Shown here in pieces: positions 35,001 to 43,377 of a DNA stretch of 64,000 nt; the stretch's first letter is position 1; every line of letters starts with the position of its first letter. This stretch comes from Opitutaceae bacterium (GTDB lineage Bacteria; Verrucomicrobiota; Verrucomicrobiia; Opitutales; Opitutaceae): NCBI GenBank assembly GCA_016795545.1, contig JAEUGX010000074.1, positions 1-64,000 on the forward strand, read 5' to 3'. The notes below the pieces were generated by a model, which saw only the letters and a program-made list of their open reading frames with translations, had not been told where the DNA came from and made no database searches. A program made the position numbers and the translations under genes.

Positions 35001-35028
35001 GCCCGGTTTATACCCCGGGCGCGCAATC

Positions 35029-35056
35029 CGCGGTATAGCGCTTCCGCGTTACGCGC
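35029..35056 (-). promoter_or_regulatory. promoter/operator-like motif before the permease unit
   Basis: On the minus strand the motif contains GCGCGTAACGCG, then GCGCTATACCGCG. It differs from the copy at 33576-33603 at only two of 28 positions. TATACC lies 32 bases before the ATG at 35000. The motif overlaps the last 8 bases of the zinc-ribbon gene. Confidence 0.55.
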
Positions 35057-35294
35057 CGGCGAGGCCGGGCGCCGGCGGCGGAATGCGCAGGAGGCTGCCC
35101 TCCCCGCACCACGGGCAGACGCGCCCGGCGCCCGCGGCCGGCTCCCACACCTCCGCGAGCCGGCCCCGCCATCCGCAGGGCGGACCGTCCTCACCCGCAT
35201 AGGAGTGCACACAAAAGATTTCGCACTCCGCCCAGGGCGGCAAGGGCCGCTCCGGCGCAGGAACCGGGCGACGTGGTCGTGAAGGCTTGCTCAT
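35049..35294 (-). CDS. small zinc-ribbon-like hypothetical protein
   Basis: The protein of about 81 residues has cysteine pairs CEIFC and CPWCG plus a single C in GPPCGWRGRLAEVWEP. This spacing suggests one zinc knuckle or ribbon. The N-terminus is Pro/Arg-rich. The function is unknown; it could be a regulatory or nucleic-acid-binding protein. It is divergent from the histidine kinase gene and shares a motif with the efflux promoters. Confidence 0.5.
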   Translation of the reverse strand: MSKPSRPRRPVPAPERPLPPWAECEIFCVHSYAGEDGPPCGWRGRLAEVWEPAAGAGRVCPWCGEGSLLRIPPPAPGLAGA

Positions 35295-35321
35295 CGCGCC
35301 CAGCATACCTCCCCGCTGCCA

Positions 35322-35350
35322 GACCCAGCCATAATACTCTGGTATTACGC
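35322..35350. promoter_or_regulatory. palindromic site between the zinc-ribbon and histidine-kinase genes
   Basis: TAATAC (35332-35337) and GTATTA (35342-35347) form a perfect inverted repeat with a 4-base centre (TCTG), followed by CGCGG. On the minus strand it reads CGCGTAATACC...TATTATGG. That shares CGCGTAA and a downstream TAT box with the motifs at 33576 and 35029. It lies 28 bases from the zinc-ribbon start and 49 from the kinase start, so it could control both. Confidence 0.5.
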
Positions 35351-35398
35351 GGCAGAATTCGGCTTTCCGCCGCCGCCCGGCGGGGTAGGCTGGCGGCC

Positions 35399-36913
35399 AT
35401 GAGCGGCGCCCACGCCACCAGCTCAACGCCCCACCCCATCACCCCGCCGGACCCCGGGGTCTTCCTGGCCGCCTTTCACCAGAGCCCGGCCATGCAAAGC
35501 GTCGTCCGCGCCACGGACGGGCTCATCGTCGAGGTCAACGACACCTTCCTCAAGACGTTCGGTTTCACGCGCGAGCGCATCATCGGCCGGTCGCCCCTCG
35601 AGCTGAAATTCTGGGTCGATCCGGAGCAGCAGCGTGCCTGGAAGCAGGAGCTGGAAACCCGCGGCTTCGTTTCGCAGTACGAGGTGCGGATGTACGGGGC
35701 CGACGGCCGCATCCTGACCGTGCTGCTCTCCACGCATCCGGTGGACATCGGCGGCGTCCGGCACTTCGTGAGCGCCGGCGTGGACATCTCCGCGCACCAG
35801 GAGGCGGAGGCGCGGCTGCGGGAAAGTGAGGCGCGGTTCCGCGTGCTCTACGAGGCGGTAAGCGCGGCGGTGCTGGTGCACGACGCCCAGGTCGTGCTCC
35901 AGGTCAACCCGGCGGCCGTGCGGATGTTCGGCGCCGCGACCGCGGCGGACCTGCTGGGCAAGCACCCCCGCCACACCTCGCCGCCCGCGCAACCGGACGG
36001 CTCGGCCAGTCCCGAGGCCGCCGCGCGCCACATCGCGCGCGCCCTGGCGGAGGGCACGCACAGCTTCGAGTGGACGGCCCGGACGCTGGCCGGCCGGGAT
36101 TTTCCGGTGGAGGTGACGCTCACGCCGATCTCGTTCGGCGGCCGGCCGGCGATGCAGGCCGTGGTGCTCGACCTCACCGAACGCAAGCGCGCCGAGGCGG
36201 AACTGCAGACCGCGCTGGCCCGCGAGCGCGAGCTCGGGCAGCTCAAGAGCGAGTTCGTCTCGCTGGTCTCGCACGAGTTCCGCACGCCACTGGAGATCAT
36301 CATGTCCTCGGCCGACATCCTCCAGCGCTACCACGACCGGCTGGCGCCGGAAAAGCGGCAGGAGCTGCTGCAGACCGTGAACCAGTCCGTGCGCCAGATG
36401 TCCGGCATGATGGAGGAGGTGCTCGTCCTCGGCCGCCTGGAGACCGACCGGATGACGTTCCGGCGGGCGCCGCTGGACCTGCCGGCCTTCTGCCGCCGGC
36501 TCGCCGACGAGATCGGCTCGGCCACCGGACAGCGCTGCCCGGTGCGGCTCACGCTCGAGGCGCCGGGACCGGCCGCGGGCGACGAGAGCGTGCTGCGCCA
36601 CATCTTCGCCAACCTGCTCGCCAACGCCGTCAAGTACTCGCCCGCCGGGTCGCCCGTCGACCTGGCCGTCACCCGCGAGGGCGCCGAGGCGGTGTGCCGG
36701 GTCGCGGACCGCGGCTGCGGCATCCCGGTGCCCGACCGGAAGCGGCTGTTCGAGGCCTTCCACCGCGGCAGCAACGTGCGGCACATCCCCGGCACCGGGC
36801 TGGGGCTGCTCATCGTGCGCCGGTGCGTCGACCTGCACGGCGGCCGCCTGGCCTTCGAGAGCGCCGAGGGCCAGGGCACCGTGTTCACCGTGCGCCTCCC
36901 GCTGTTCACCTGA
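35399..36913 (+). CDS. PAS-domain sensor histidine kinase
   Basis: This is a soluble kinase of about 504 residues with no membrane segment. The first PAS domain (about 22-135) starts LAAFHQSPAMQSVVRATDGL. The second PAS domain (about 145-262) has RFRVLYEAVSAAVLVHDAQV. HisKA has LVSHEFRTPLEIIM with H292 as the phosphorylated residue. HATPase_c has FANLLANAVKYSPAGSP (N-box), DRGCGIP and GTGLGLLIVRRCVDLHGG. It senses a cytoplasmic signal and should phosphorylate the response regulator encoded 11 bases downstream. The ATG at 35399 is preferred because the frame upstream lacks coding character. Confidence 0.92.
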   Translation: MSGAHATSSTPHPITPPDPGVFLAAFHQSPAMQSVVRATDGLIVEVNDTFLKTFGFTRERIIGRSPLELKFWVDPEQQRAWKQELETRGFVSQYEVRMYGADGRILTVLLSTHPVDIGGVRHFVSAGVDISAHQEAEARLRESEARFRVLYEAVSAAVLVHDAQVVLQVNPAAVRMFGAATAADLLGKHPRHTSPPAQPDGSASPEAAARHIARALAEGTHSFEWTARTLAGRDFPVEVTLTPISFGGRPAMQAVVLDLTERKRAEAELQTALARERELGQLKSEFVSLVSHEFRTPLEIIMSSADILQRYHDRLAPEKRQELLQTVNQSVRQMSGMMEEVLVLGRLETDRMTFRRAPLDLPAFCRRLADEIGSATGQRCPVRLTLEAPGPAAGDESVLRHIFANLLANAVKYSPAGSPVDLAVTREGAEAVCRVADRGCGIPVPDRKRLFEAFHRGSNVRHIPGTGLGLLIVRRCVDLHGGRLAFESAEGQGTVFTVRLPLFT

Positions 36914-36924
36914 CTCCCGGCCCC

Positions 36925-37590
36925 ATGAAAAAGATCCTCGTCATCGAAGACGAACCCGTGACCCGGAACAACCTGGTCCTGATGCTGGAACTCGAGGGCT
37001 TCACCCCGCTGGCCGCCCCTGACGGCCGGGCGGGGGTGGCCCTGGCCCGCGCCGAGCGGCCCGACGTCATCCTCTGCGACGTGTCGATGCCGCAGCTGGA
37101 CGGCCACGCGGTGCTCGCCGCGCTGCGGGCCGACGAGGCGACGGTCTCCATCCCCTTCATCTTCCTCACGGCGCGCGGCGACCGGAAGGACCTGCGGCTG
37201 GGCATGGACCTCGGCGCCGACGACTACCTGCCCAAGCCGGCCAGCGCGGAGGAGGTCCTGGCCGCCATCCGCACGCGCCTCAGCCGGCGCCGGGAACAGA
37301 CGCAGGCCGCCCTGGCGCAGGTGGAGCTCCGGCCGGACTTCTCCTCGCCGAAGCCGCTCGAGGCGCTCGGCCTGACCCCGCGCGAGGGGGAAGTGCTGCT
37401 CTGGGTGGCGCAGGGGAAATCCAACGGCGACATCGCCGGCATCCTCGGCTGCGCCGAGAATACCGTGAAGGTGCACCTGTCCCGCATCTTCGAGAAGCTG
37501 GGCTTCGAAAACCGCAACGCGGCGACCGTGCGGGCGCTCGAGGCGCTCACCGCGCCCGCCCCGCGGCCCCCGGGCGGCCGCACCCCCTGA
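36925..37590 (+). CDS. response regulator, receiver plus LuxR-type HTH
   Basis: The 221-residue protein has a receiver domain (1-120) with IEDE, phospho-acceptor D52 (CDVSMPQLDG), T82 and K104 (YLPKPAS). Its C-terminal LuxR/FixJ-type helix-turn-helix has LTPREGEVLLWVAQGKSNGD and IAGILGCAENTVKVHLSRIF. It is the partner of the PAS kinase directly upstream. Likely targets include the palindromic sites near 33.6, 35.0 and 35.3 kb, which is an inference from position. Confidence 0.93.
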   Translation: MKKILVIEDEPVTRNNLVLMLELEGFTPLAAPDGRAGVALARAERPDVILCDVSMPQLDGHAVLAALRADEATVSIPFIFLTARGDRKDLRLGMDLGADDYLPKPASAEEVLAAIRTRLSRRREQTQAALAQVELRPDFSSPKPLEALGLTPREGEVLLWVAQGKSNGDIAGILGCAENTVKVHLSRIFEKLGFENRNAATVRALEALTAPAPRPPGGRTP

Positions 37591-37655
37591 CCCCCCGGCG
37601 GGGAATTTTTTCCTGTCCGTCCGGGGCGGTCCGTGCGGGGATGGGACCACGCCCG

Positions 37656-38675
37656 ATGAACGCCCCCGCCTCGAACCGCCGCGTCGTGATCCTGGTCTAC
37701 CCGCGCGTGCGCGAGCTCGACGTGGCCGGGCTGGTGGACGTGTTCTCCTCCGCCAACTCCTTGCTGCCCGAGGAACGCCGCTACCGGATCGAATGTGTGT
37801 CAACGGCCAAGGCGCCGCAGGTCGAGGGCATGTACGGCCTGGGCATGCGCGGCGGCCCGCACTACGCGACGCTGCGCGGCCCGATCGACACGCTGCTGGT
37901 GCCCGGCGGGCTGGGCGTCGAGGAGGGCCGGACGCAGCCGGCGCTGCTCCGCTGGCTGCGGCGGCAGGCGGGCGGCTGCCGCCGCGTCGGCTCGATCTGC
38001 GTCGGGGCCTTCCTGCTGGCGGAGGCCGGCCTGCTCGACGGCCGGCGGGCGACGACGCACTGGGCGTTCGCCCCGCGGCTGGCCGGGGAGTTCCCGGCGG
38101 TGCGGGTCGACCCCGAGCCGATCTGGGTGAAGGACGGCCATCTCTACAGCTCGGCCGGCGCGACCGCGGGCATCGACCTGAGCCTCGCCCTGGTCGAGGA
38201 GGACCACGGCCGCCGGATCGCGCTCGAGGTCGCGCGCCTGCTGGTGGTCTTCCTCTGCCGGCCCGGCAACCAGGCGCAGTTCAGCGTCTCGCTCCGCGAG
38301 CAGACCACCGAGCACCGCCCGCTGCGCGACCTGCAGGTGTGGATGCTCGAGCACCTCGCCGAGGATCTGTCGGTGCCGGCGCTCGCCGCCCGCGCCGCCA
38401 TGAGCGAGCGCAACTTCCAGCGCGTGTTCACGCGCGAGCTCGGCCAGTCGCCGGCCCACTACGTCGAGCAAATCCGGCTCGAAGCCGTCCGGCGCAAGCT
38501 CGAACGCAGCACGCAGGGCCTGGACGAGATCGCCGCCGCCTGCGGCTACGGCAGCGCCGACGTGATGGGCCGCTCCTTCATGCGCCGGCTGAAGGTGACC
38601 CCGGCCGAATACCGCGCCCGCTTCCGCTCCAGCGGCGCGCAACCCGCCGCGGGCCGCCAGACCGGCGGGGCCTGA
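37656..38675 (+). CDS. GlxA-family transcriptional regulator (DJ-1/PfpI-like domain plus AraC HTH)
   Basis: The protein of about 339 residues has an N-terminal DJ-1/PfpI-like domain (about 8-175): VVILVYPRVRELDVAGLVDV, PIDTLLVPGGLGVEEGRTQP and RVGSICVGAFLLAEAGLLDG, with the Cys-bearing elbow. It is followed by an AraC/XylS HTH domain (about 225-320) with LSVPALAARAAMSERNFQRV and LDEIAAACGYGSADVMGRSF. Such regulators usually sense a small metabolite and activate nearby genes. It is followed by a convergent PocR/AraC regulator gene. Confidence 0.9.
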   Translation: MNAPASNRRVVILVYPRVRELDVAGLVDVFSSANSLLPEERRYRIECVSTAKAPQVEGMYGLGMRGGPHYATLRGPIDTLLVPGGLGVEEGRTQPALLRWLRRQAGGCRRVGSICVGAFLLAEAGLLDGRRATTHWAFAPRLAGEFPAVRVDPEPIWVKDGHLYSSAGATAGIDLSLALVEEDHGRRIALEVARLLVVFLCRPGNQAQFSVSLREQTTEHRPLRDLQVWMLEHLAEDLSVPALAARAAMSERNFQRVFTRELGQSPAHYVEQIRLEAVRRKLERSTQGLDEIAAACGYGSADVMGRSFMRRLKVTPAEYRARFRSSGAQPAAGRQTGGA

Positions 38676-38754
38676 GCCGGGATCAGGTGCGCGGGGCGCG
38701 AGGAGAGCGCAGGGCTGATTTTCCCGTCTTTCCCAGGACTCCCCCCCCCCGCCC

Positions 38755-39621
38755 TCACCCGCCCCGCCTCCGCCACTCCGTCGGCGACTGCTGTTCGAGA
38801 CGCCGGAAGATCCGGTTGAAATGCTGCACGCTGCCGAACCCGCAGGCGAAGGCGGTCTCCGCGCAGGTGCGGTCCGGCTGGCGCAGCAGCTGGCGGGCCC
38901 GGGCGATGCGCCGGCGCAGGATGAACTCCACCACCGTGGTGCCCGCCTCCTTGCGGAACAGCCGCATCAGCGACCGCGGCGAGAGATTGGCGGCCCGCGC
39001 CACCCCCGCCACCGTGAGCCGCTCCCCCAGCTGCGCGTCGATGTAGGTCATCGCGCGGCCCAGCGCCGCCTGCGCCTGCCCCGGCGCCGCCGTCAGCGCG
39101 TGCTCGTGCGCCTGCGCCAGCCGGGCGGCGATCAGCGCCAGCAGATCCAGCAGGTCGCCCTGCCGGTCCGGCTCCAGCACGCGGTTCCGGTCGAAGAGGG
39201 GCCGCAGCGCCGGCGCCCCGATCCCGGCCGCCACCAGCGACCGGCGCGCCTCGCGCCACTCCGGCGCGGCCGGCACCCGGTCGTGCACCTGGCCGCATTG
39301 CAGCAGCGCGATGGTCTGGCCGTCGCGGATCACCGGGATGATGAACTCCCGCAGCCCCGCGTGGCACCGGTAACGCAGGGCCTGGCGGTCCCGCCGCGCC
39401 TCCAGGAACCGGTTCTGGTCGCACATGGCGCACAGCTGCCGCCCCGCCGCCAGCCGGTTGAGCGCCCGGCAGAACGGCTGCGCCCGCTCCTCCTTGTCGA
39501 AGATCACGAACCTCCGCCCGTCCATCGACACCAGCGCCGGATTCACCCCGAACATCCGCCACGCCAGGTCGAACAGCCGGCGCAGGCCGGGCACCGCCGC
39601 GAGTTGATCAAATGCGTTCAT
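38755..39621 (-). CDS. PocR-ligand-binding/AraC-type transcriptional regulator
   Basis: The protein of about 288 residues has an N-terminal PocR domain (about 10-150) with cysteines in RQLCAMCDQNRFLEARRD and RYRCHAGLREFIIPVIRDGQ, known to bind small ligands. A C-terminal AraC HTH (about 190-285) has LTVAGVARAANLSPRSLMRL and CAETAFACGFGSVQHFNRIF. It is divergent from the catabolic operon. A direct repeat AGGTTGGCGC with 21-bp spacing lies in the shared intergenic region, as expected for an AraC-type site. I infer that it activates the operon in response to its substrate. Confidence 0.88.
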   Translation of the reverse strand: MNAFDQLAAVPGLRRLFDLAWRMFGVNPALVSMDGRRFVIFDKEERAQPFCRALNRLAAGRQLCAMCDQNRFLEARRDRQALRYRCHAGLREFIIPVIRDGQTIALLQCGQVHDRVPAAPEWREARRSLVAAGIGAPALRPLFDRNRVLEPDRQGDLLDLLALIAARLAQAHEHALTAAPGQAQAALGRAMTYIDAQLGERLTVAGVARAANLSPRSLMRLFRKEAGTTVVEFILRRRIARARQLLRQPDRTCAETAFACGFGSVQHFNRIFRRLEQQSPTEWRRRGG

Positions 39622-39680
39622 TGGAGGGGAGCGTGGAACTGCATAACGCGACTTGGCCGGCTGACAAGCCCCGGCCGCCC

Positions 39681-39711
39681 AGGTTGGCGCGATCCGTTCA
39701 GAGGTTGGCGC
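39681..39711 (+). promoter_or_regulatory. direct-repeat operator for the AraC-type regulator
   Basis: AGGTTGGCGC occurs at 39681-39690 and again at 39702-39711, 21 bp apart (two helical turns). AraC-family activators bind two such half-sites. A CATACT at 39743-39748 could be the -10 of the operon; the -35 would be poor, as expected for an activated promoter. Confidence 0.6.
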
Positions 39712-39838
39712 AAGCGGTGTAGCGGAAACCGGCATCCTCGCGCATACTGCGCCCCCATGCCGCCAGGTTCTATCGCATCGTTGCCATGAGGGTGCACCTC
39801 CACGCCCGCCGGCCCATCGTCTGATGCCAGGATCCCCC

Positions 39839-40822
39839 ATGCAGGCCCTGCAGCTCCGGGCACTGGGCGAGATGGTCCAGGTCACCCTGCCGCGCCCGGA
39901 ACCGGCCGCCGGGGAGGTGCTCATCCGCACCGAGGCCGCGACGATCTGCACGTCGGACCTGCATGACATCGCCGGCAACCCGTTTCACATCCCCCTGCCC
40001 CGGGTGCTCGGACATGAGGCCGCCGGAGTCATCGCGGCCTGCGGCCCGGGGGTGAGCGGCCTGGCGCCCGGCCAGCGCGTCGCCGCACATCCCGTGGTCC
40101 CCTGCGGCGGCTGCGCCGAGTGCCGGCGCGGCTTCGGCCACCTGTGCCTGCGCCTGGGGCACCTCGGCTACGACCGCGACGGCGCCTTCGCCGAATACTT
40201 CACCCACCGCGCCGACCGCGTCCGCGTGCTGCCCGCCGGGATGCCGCCGGAGTTCGGGGCCCTGCTCGAACCGGTGGCCGTCTGCCTGCAGGCGGTCGCC
40301 CGCGCCGGCGACGTGCGCGGCCGCCGGGTGCTGGTGGCCGGCGACGGCCCGTTCGGCAATCTCATCGCCCGGCTGGCGCGGCGCGCCGGAGCGGACGTCG
40401 TCGTCTCCGGCCGCGAGCCGTTCCGCCTGCGCCGCATTCCCGGAGTGGAGACCACCACCGGCGGCGTGCCAGACGGCTCCGTCGACGCCGCCATCCTCGC
40501 CGTAAGCTCGGAAGCGGCGGCGGCGGCCTGCCTGGCCGCGCTCCGCCCGCGCGGCCGGCTGGTCGTGTTCAGCACCCTGGCGGGCGCGATGCCGGTCGAT
40601 CTCCGCGGGCTGCACCTGCGCGAACAGGAGATCGTCGGAGCCTGCAACGACGAGGAGCGGCTGGACGAGGCCCTGGCCGGGCTGGCCGACCCCGGCCTCG
40701 CCGTGGGCGAGCTCATCACCCACCGGCTGCCCTTCACCCGCTGGCCGGAGGCCCTGGCCCTGGCCCGCGACGGCCATGACCGCGCGCTCAAGGTCGCCCT
40801 CCTTTTTTCCAATCCACCATGA
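39839..40822 (+). CDS. zinc-dependent alcohol dehydrogenase (MDR family)
   Basis: The protein of about 327 residues has the MDR zinc-dehydrogenase pattern. The catalytic zinc region is ATICTSDLHDIAG and LPRVLGHEAAGVIAACGPGV; structural zinc cysteines are in VVPCGGCAECRRGFGHLC; the NAD(P)-binding Rossmann segment is VLVAGDGPFGNLIARLARRA. It likely oxidises a polyol or sugar-acid hydroxyl. The start at 39839 has AGGA six bases upstream; an ATG at 39824 is less likely. It is first in the operon and overlaps the next gene by ATGA. Confidence 0.88.
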   Translation: MQALQLRALGEMVQVTLPRPEPAAGEVLIRTEAATICTSDLHDIAGNPFHIPLPRVLGHEAAGVIAACGPGVSGLAPGQRVAAHPVVPCGGCAECRRGFGHLCLRLGHLGYDRDGAFAEYFTHRADRVRVLPAGMPPEFGALLEPVAVCLQAVARAGDVRGRRVLVAGDGPFGNLIARLARRAGADVVVSGREPFRLRRIPGVETTTGGVPDGSVDAAILAVSSEAAAAACLAALRPRGRLVVFSTLAGAMPVDLRGLHLREQEIVGACNDEERLDEALAGLADPGLAVGELITHRLPFTRWPEALALARDGHDRALKVALLFSNPP

Positions 40823-41970
40823 AAATCACCGACGTAGAAGCCTTCGTCCTCGAATCCCCCCATGAGATCCGCTCGCCGGACGGCCGCGAGGAGGCCCGGG
40901 GCGTCAAGCACTGCCTGCTGCTCAAGGTCAGCACCGACACGGGCCTGGTCGGCTGGTCCGACGTCGAGACCGCGCCGCACATCGCCGCCGCGGCGGTCAA
41001 CGCCCCGGAGAGCGGCCTAGGCGTGTTCGAGGGCCTGCGCGCGCTGGTGGTGGGCGAGGACCCGTTCGACGTCGAGCGGCTGTGGGACAAGATCTACCGC
41101 GGCTCGATCTACTACGGCCGGCGCGGCGTCGCGATCCAGGTGCTGTCAGGCTTCGACATCGCCTGCCACGACCTGATGGGCAAGGCCACCGGCCGGCCGG
41201 TGCACAAGCTGCTCGGCGGCGGGCGGCGCGACCGGGTGCGCGCGTACGCCTCGACCCTGTTCCGGCCCACGCCCGACGCCATGCGGCACGCCTGCGAGTT
41301 CTACCTCTCCCGCGGGTTCACCGCCGTGAAATTCGGCTGGGGCGTCTTCGGCCGCGACCGGAAGCTCGACGTCGCCCTCGTGGCGGCCGCACGCCAGGCG
41401 CTAGGGCCGGACGTGGCCCTGCTCGTCGACCCGGGCTGGATGGTCAACCGCAGCGCCCAGGACGCGATCGAGCTGTGCCGGGCGCTCGAGCCCTACGACA
41501 TCTTCTGGCTCGAGGACTTCCTGCATCCCGAATGCTACGAGGGCTACGCCGCGGTGAAGGCGGCCGGCGTGCGCACCCGCCTGGCCGCGGGCGAGCAGGA
41601 GGCCACGGGCTGGGGCTTCCACGACCTCATCCAGCGCGGCCGCATCGACGTCGCCCAGCCCGACCTCAGCCGCTGCGGCGGCTTCACCCAGGCCCGCCGC
41701 ATCGCGTGGGAGGCCGAGCGCGCCGGCATCGACGTGTGCCCGCACGCTTGGCTGACCGACCTGCTGACCGCCGCCAGCCTGCACTTCAACGCCGTCCTGC
41801 CGCGCGCGCTCTTCCTCGAGTACAACGTGTGCGAAAACCCCATGCTGCGCGACGTGATCCGCAACCCGGTGACCCTCCAGCCCGACGGCTACCTGGCCGT
41901 GCCGCAGGGCCCGGGCCTGGGCATCGAGGTGAACGAGGAGGCCGTGCGCCGCTACCAGGTCAAGCCATGA
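40819..41970 (+). CDS. enolase-superfamily acid-sugar dehydratase (mandelate racemase-like)
   Basis: This is a 383-residue magnesium enzyme. K171 (AVKFGWG), D204 (VDPGW), E232 (WLEDF), E259 (AGEQE) and H309 (CPHAW) are the expected acid/base and metal-binding residues, so it should be active. The KFGWG phrase is shared with L-rhamnonate and related acid-sugar dehydratases. It likely dehydrates an aldonic or uronic acid to a 2-keto-3-deoxy acid, which the RraA-like aldolase next to it could cleave. It overlaps both neighbours by ATGA. Confidence 0.85.
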   Translation: MKITDVEAFVLESPHEIRSPDGREEARGVKHCLLLKVSTDTGLVGWSDVETAPHIAAAAVNAPESGLGVFEGLRALVVGEDPFDVERLWDKIYRGSIYYGRRGVAIQVLSGFDIACHDLMGKATGRPVHKLLGGGRRDRVRAYASTLFRPTPDAMRHACEFYLSRGFTAVKFGWGVFGRDRKLDVALVAAARQALGPDVALLVDPGWMVNRSAQDAIELCRALEPYDIFWLEDFLHPECYEGYAAVKAAGVRTRLAAGEQEATGWGFHDLIQRGRIDVAQPDLSRCGGFTQARRIAWEAERAGIDVCPHAWLTDLLTAASLHFNAVLPRALFLEYNVCENPMLRDVIRNPVTLQPDGYLAVPQGPGLGIEVNEEAVRRYQVKP

Positions 41971-42650
41971 TCCCGCCCCTCGCCTTCCCCCACGACGCCG
42001 CGCGCTTCGCGTGGATCCGCGAACACCTCTACGTCGCCGCCGTGTGCGACGTGCTCGACGGCCTCGGCCGCCGTGACCGCGCCATGCACCAGCGCCTGCG
42101 CCCGCTCGCCGCCGACCAGGCGGTCATCGTCGGCCGCGCCCGGACCTTCCGCTGGATGGACACCGACTACGTGGTCGAGGCCGACCCCTACGGACTCGAG
42201 ATCGCCGCCATGGATTCGCTCCGGCCTGGCGACGTGGCCGTGCATTCGACCGACGCCGCCGGCACCAACGCCCCGTGGGGCGAGCTGATGAGCACCATCG
42301 CCCAGCGCCACGGCGCCGCGGGCTGCATCTGCGACAGCAACATCCGCGACTGCCGCCGGATCATCGCCCTGGGCTTTCCCGTCTTCTACGCCGGCATCCG
42401 CCCGCTCGACAGCATGGGCCGCGGCCGGGTGATGGCCTACGACGTGCCCGTGCGCTGCGGCGACGTGCTGGTGCAGCCGGGCGAGCTGGTCTTCGCCGAT
42501 TTCGACGGGGTCGTCGTGATCCCGCGCGACGTCGAGGACGAGGCGCTCCGCCTCGCCTACGAGAAGACCGCCCGCGAATCCGACTCGCGCCGCGACCTCA
42601 TGCGCGGCGACTCCCTCCGCACCGTCTTCGACCGCTACGGCGTGCTCTAA
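41967..42650 (+). CDS. RraA-family protein (HMG/4-hydroxy-2-oxoglutarate aldolase-like)
   Basis: This 227-residue protein has the RraA fold with AGCICDSNIRDCRRIIALGF, the motif holding the catalytic Arg and metal-binding Asp. VVIPRDVEDEALRLAYEKTA follows at the C-terminus. In catabolic operons such proteins act as metal-dependent aldolases or decarboxylases on 4-hydroxy-2-oxo acids, rather than as RNase E inhibitors. Next to the dehydratase, it could cleave the keto-deoxy product. ATGA overlap upstream and 19 bases to the next gene. Confidence 0.82.
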   Translation: MIPPLAFPHDAARFAWIREHLYVAAVCDVLDGLGRRDRAMHQRLRPLAADQAVIVGRARTFRWMDTDYVVEADPYGLEIAAMDSLRPGDVAVHSTDAAGTNAPWGELMSTIAQRHGAAGCICDSNIRDCRRIIALGFPVFYAGIRPLDSMGRGRVMAYDVPVRCGDVLVQPGELVFADFDGVVVIPRDVEDEALRLAYEKTARESDSRRDLMRGDSLRTVFDRYGVL

Positions 42651-42669
42651 CCCCCGTCCTTCCCCGCTC

Positions 42670-43377
42670 ATGAACATCCTCGCGGTTTCCGCCCATCCTG
42701 ACGACATCGAGATCCTGTGCGCCGGCACGCTGGCACGCTACGCCCAGGCCGGGCACCAGGTGACCTGGGTCGTCTTCACCGACGGCAGCATGGGCGACGT
42801 GCACATCCCGCCGGCGCAGCTGGCCCGCAGGCGGCGCCGGGAATCCCAGGCGGCGGCCGACCTGATGGGCGCGCGACTGCTGTGGCCCGGCATCCGCGAC
42901 GAGCACGCGATGCCGGACGCGGCGCAGCGGCGCGTCATGATCGACCTGCTGCGCACGGCCGACCCCGACGTGATCATCACGCACAGCCCCAACGACTATC
43001 ACCCGGACCACCGGGCGGTGTCGCAGCTGGTCTTCGACTCGTATTTCCAGAAGGGTCTGCCGCACATCCCGCGGCAGCGACGGCCGGCCTGCCGCTTCGG
43101 GCACGCGCAGCTCTACTACATGGACAATGTGGCGGGCATCGATTTCCAGCCGACGGAGTACGTGGACGTCACGCCCACCATGGAGCTCAAGCGCCGCATG
43201 CTGGCCTGCCACCGGAGCCAGTTCGCCGCGCTGGCGGAGCTGGCGAACACGGACCTGCTGGAGATGATCGACACGCAGGCCCGGTTCCGGGGCATGGCCG
43301 CGGGCTGCCGGTACGCGGAGGGATTCACGCGGTGCGACGCCTTCCAGCGCGGGCTGACGACCCGCGTGCTGCCATGA
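42670..43377 (+). CDS. PIG-L family deacetylase
   Basis: This 235-residue zinc enzyme is of the GlcNAc-PI de-N-acetylase/LmbE type. ILAVSAHPDDIEILCAGTLA holds the metal and catalytic aspartates (H9, D11, D12), and HPDHRAVSQLVF has the second zinc histidine (about 111-114). It should remove an acetyl group from an amino sugar or similar compound in the cytoplasm. Placed between the aldolase and DUF4380 genes, it suggests that the pathway starts from an N-acetylated substrate, though this is an inference. It overlaps the next gene by ATGA. Confidence 0.88.
   Translation: MNILAVSAHPDDIEILCAGTLARYAQAGHQVTWVVFTDGSMGDVHIPPAQLARRRRRESQAAADLMGARLLWPGIRDEHAMPDAAQRRVMIDLLRTADPDVIITHSPNDYHPDHRAVSQLVFDSYFQKGLPHIPRQRRPACRFGHAQLYYMDNVAGIDFQPTEYVDVTPTMELKRRMLACHRSQFAALAELANTDLLEMIDTQARFRGMAAGCRYAEGFTRCDAFQRGLTTRVLP

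Noticed and set aside
38741..38750. Run of ten cytosines between two convergent regulator genes
   Set aside because: It is intergenic, affects no reading frame and has no clear role; it could be a sequencing-length artefact.
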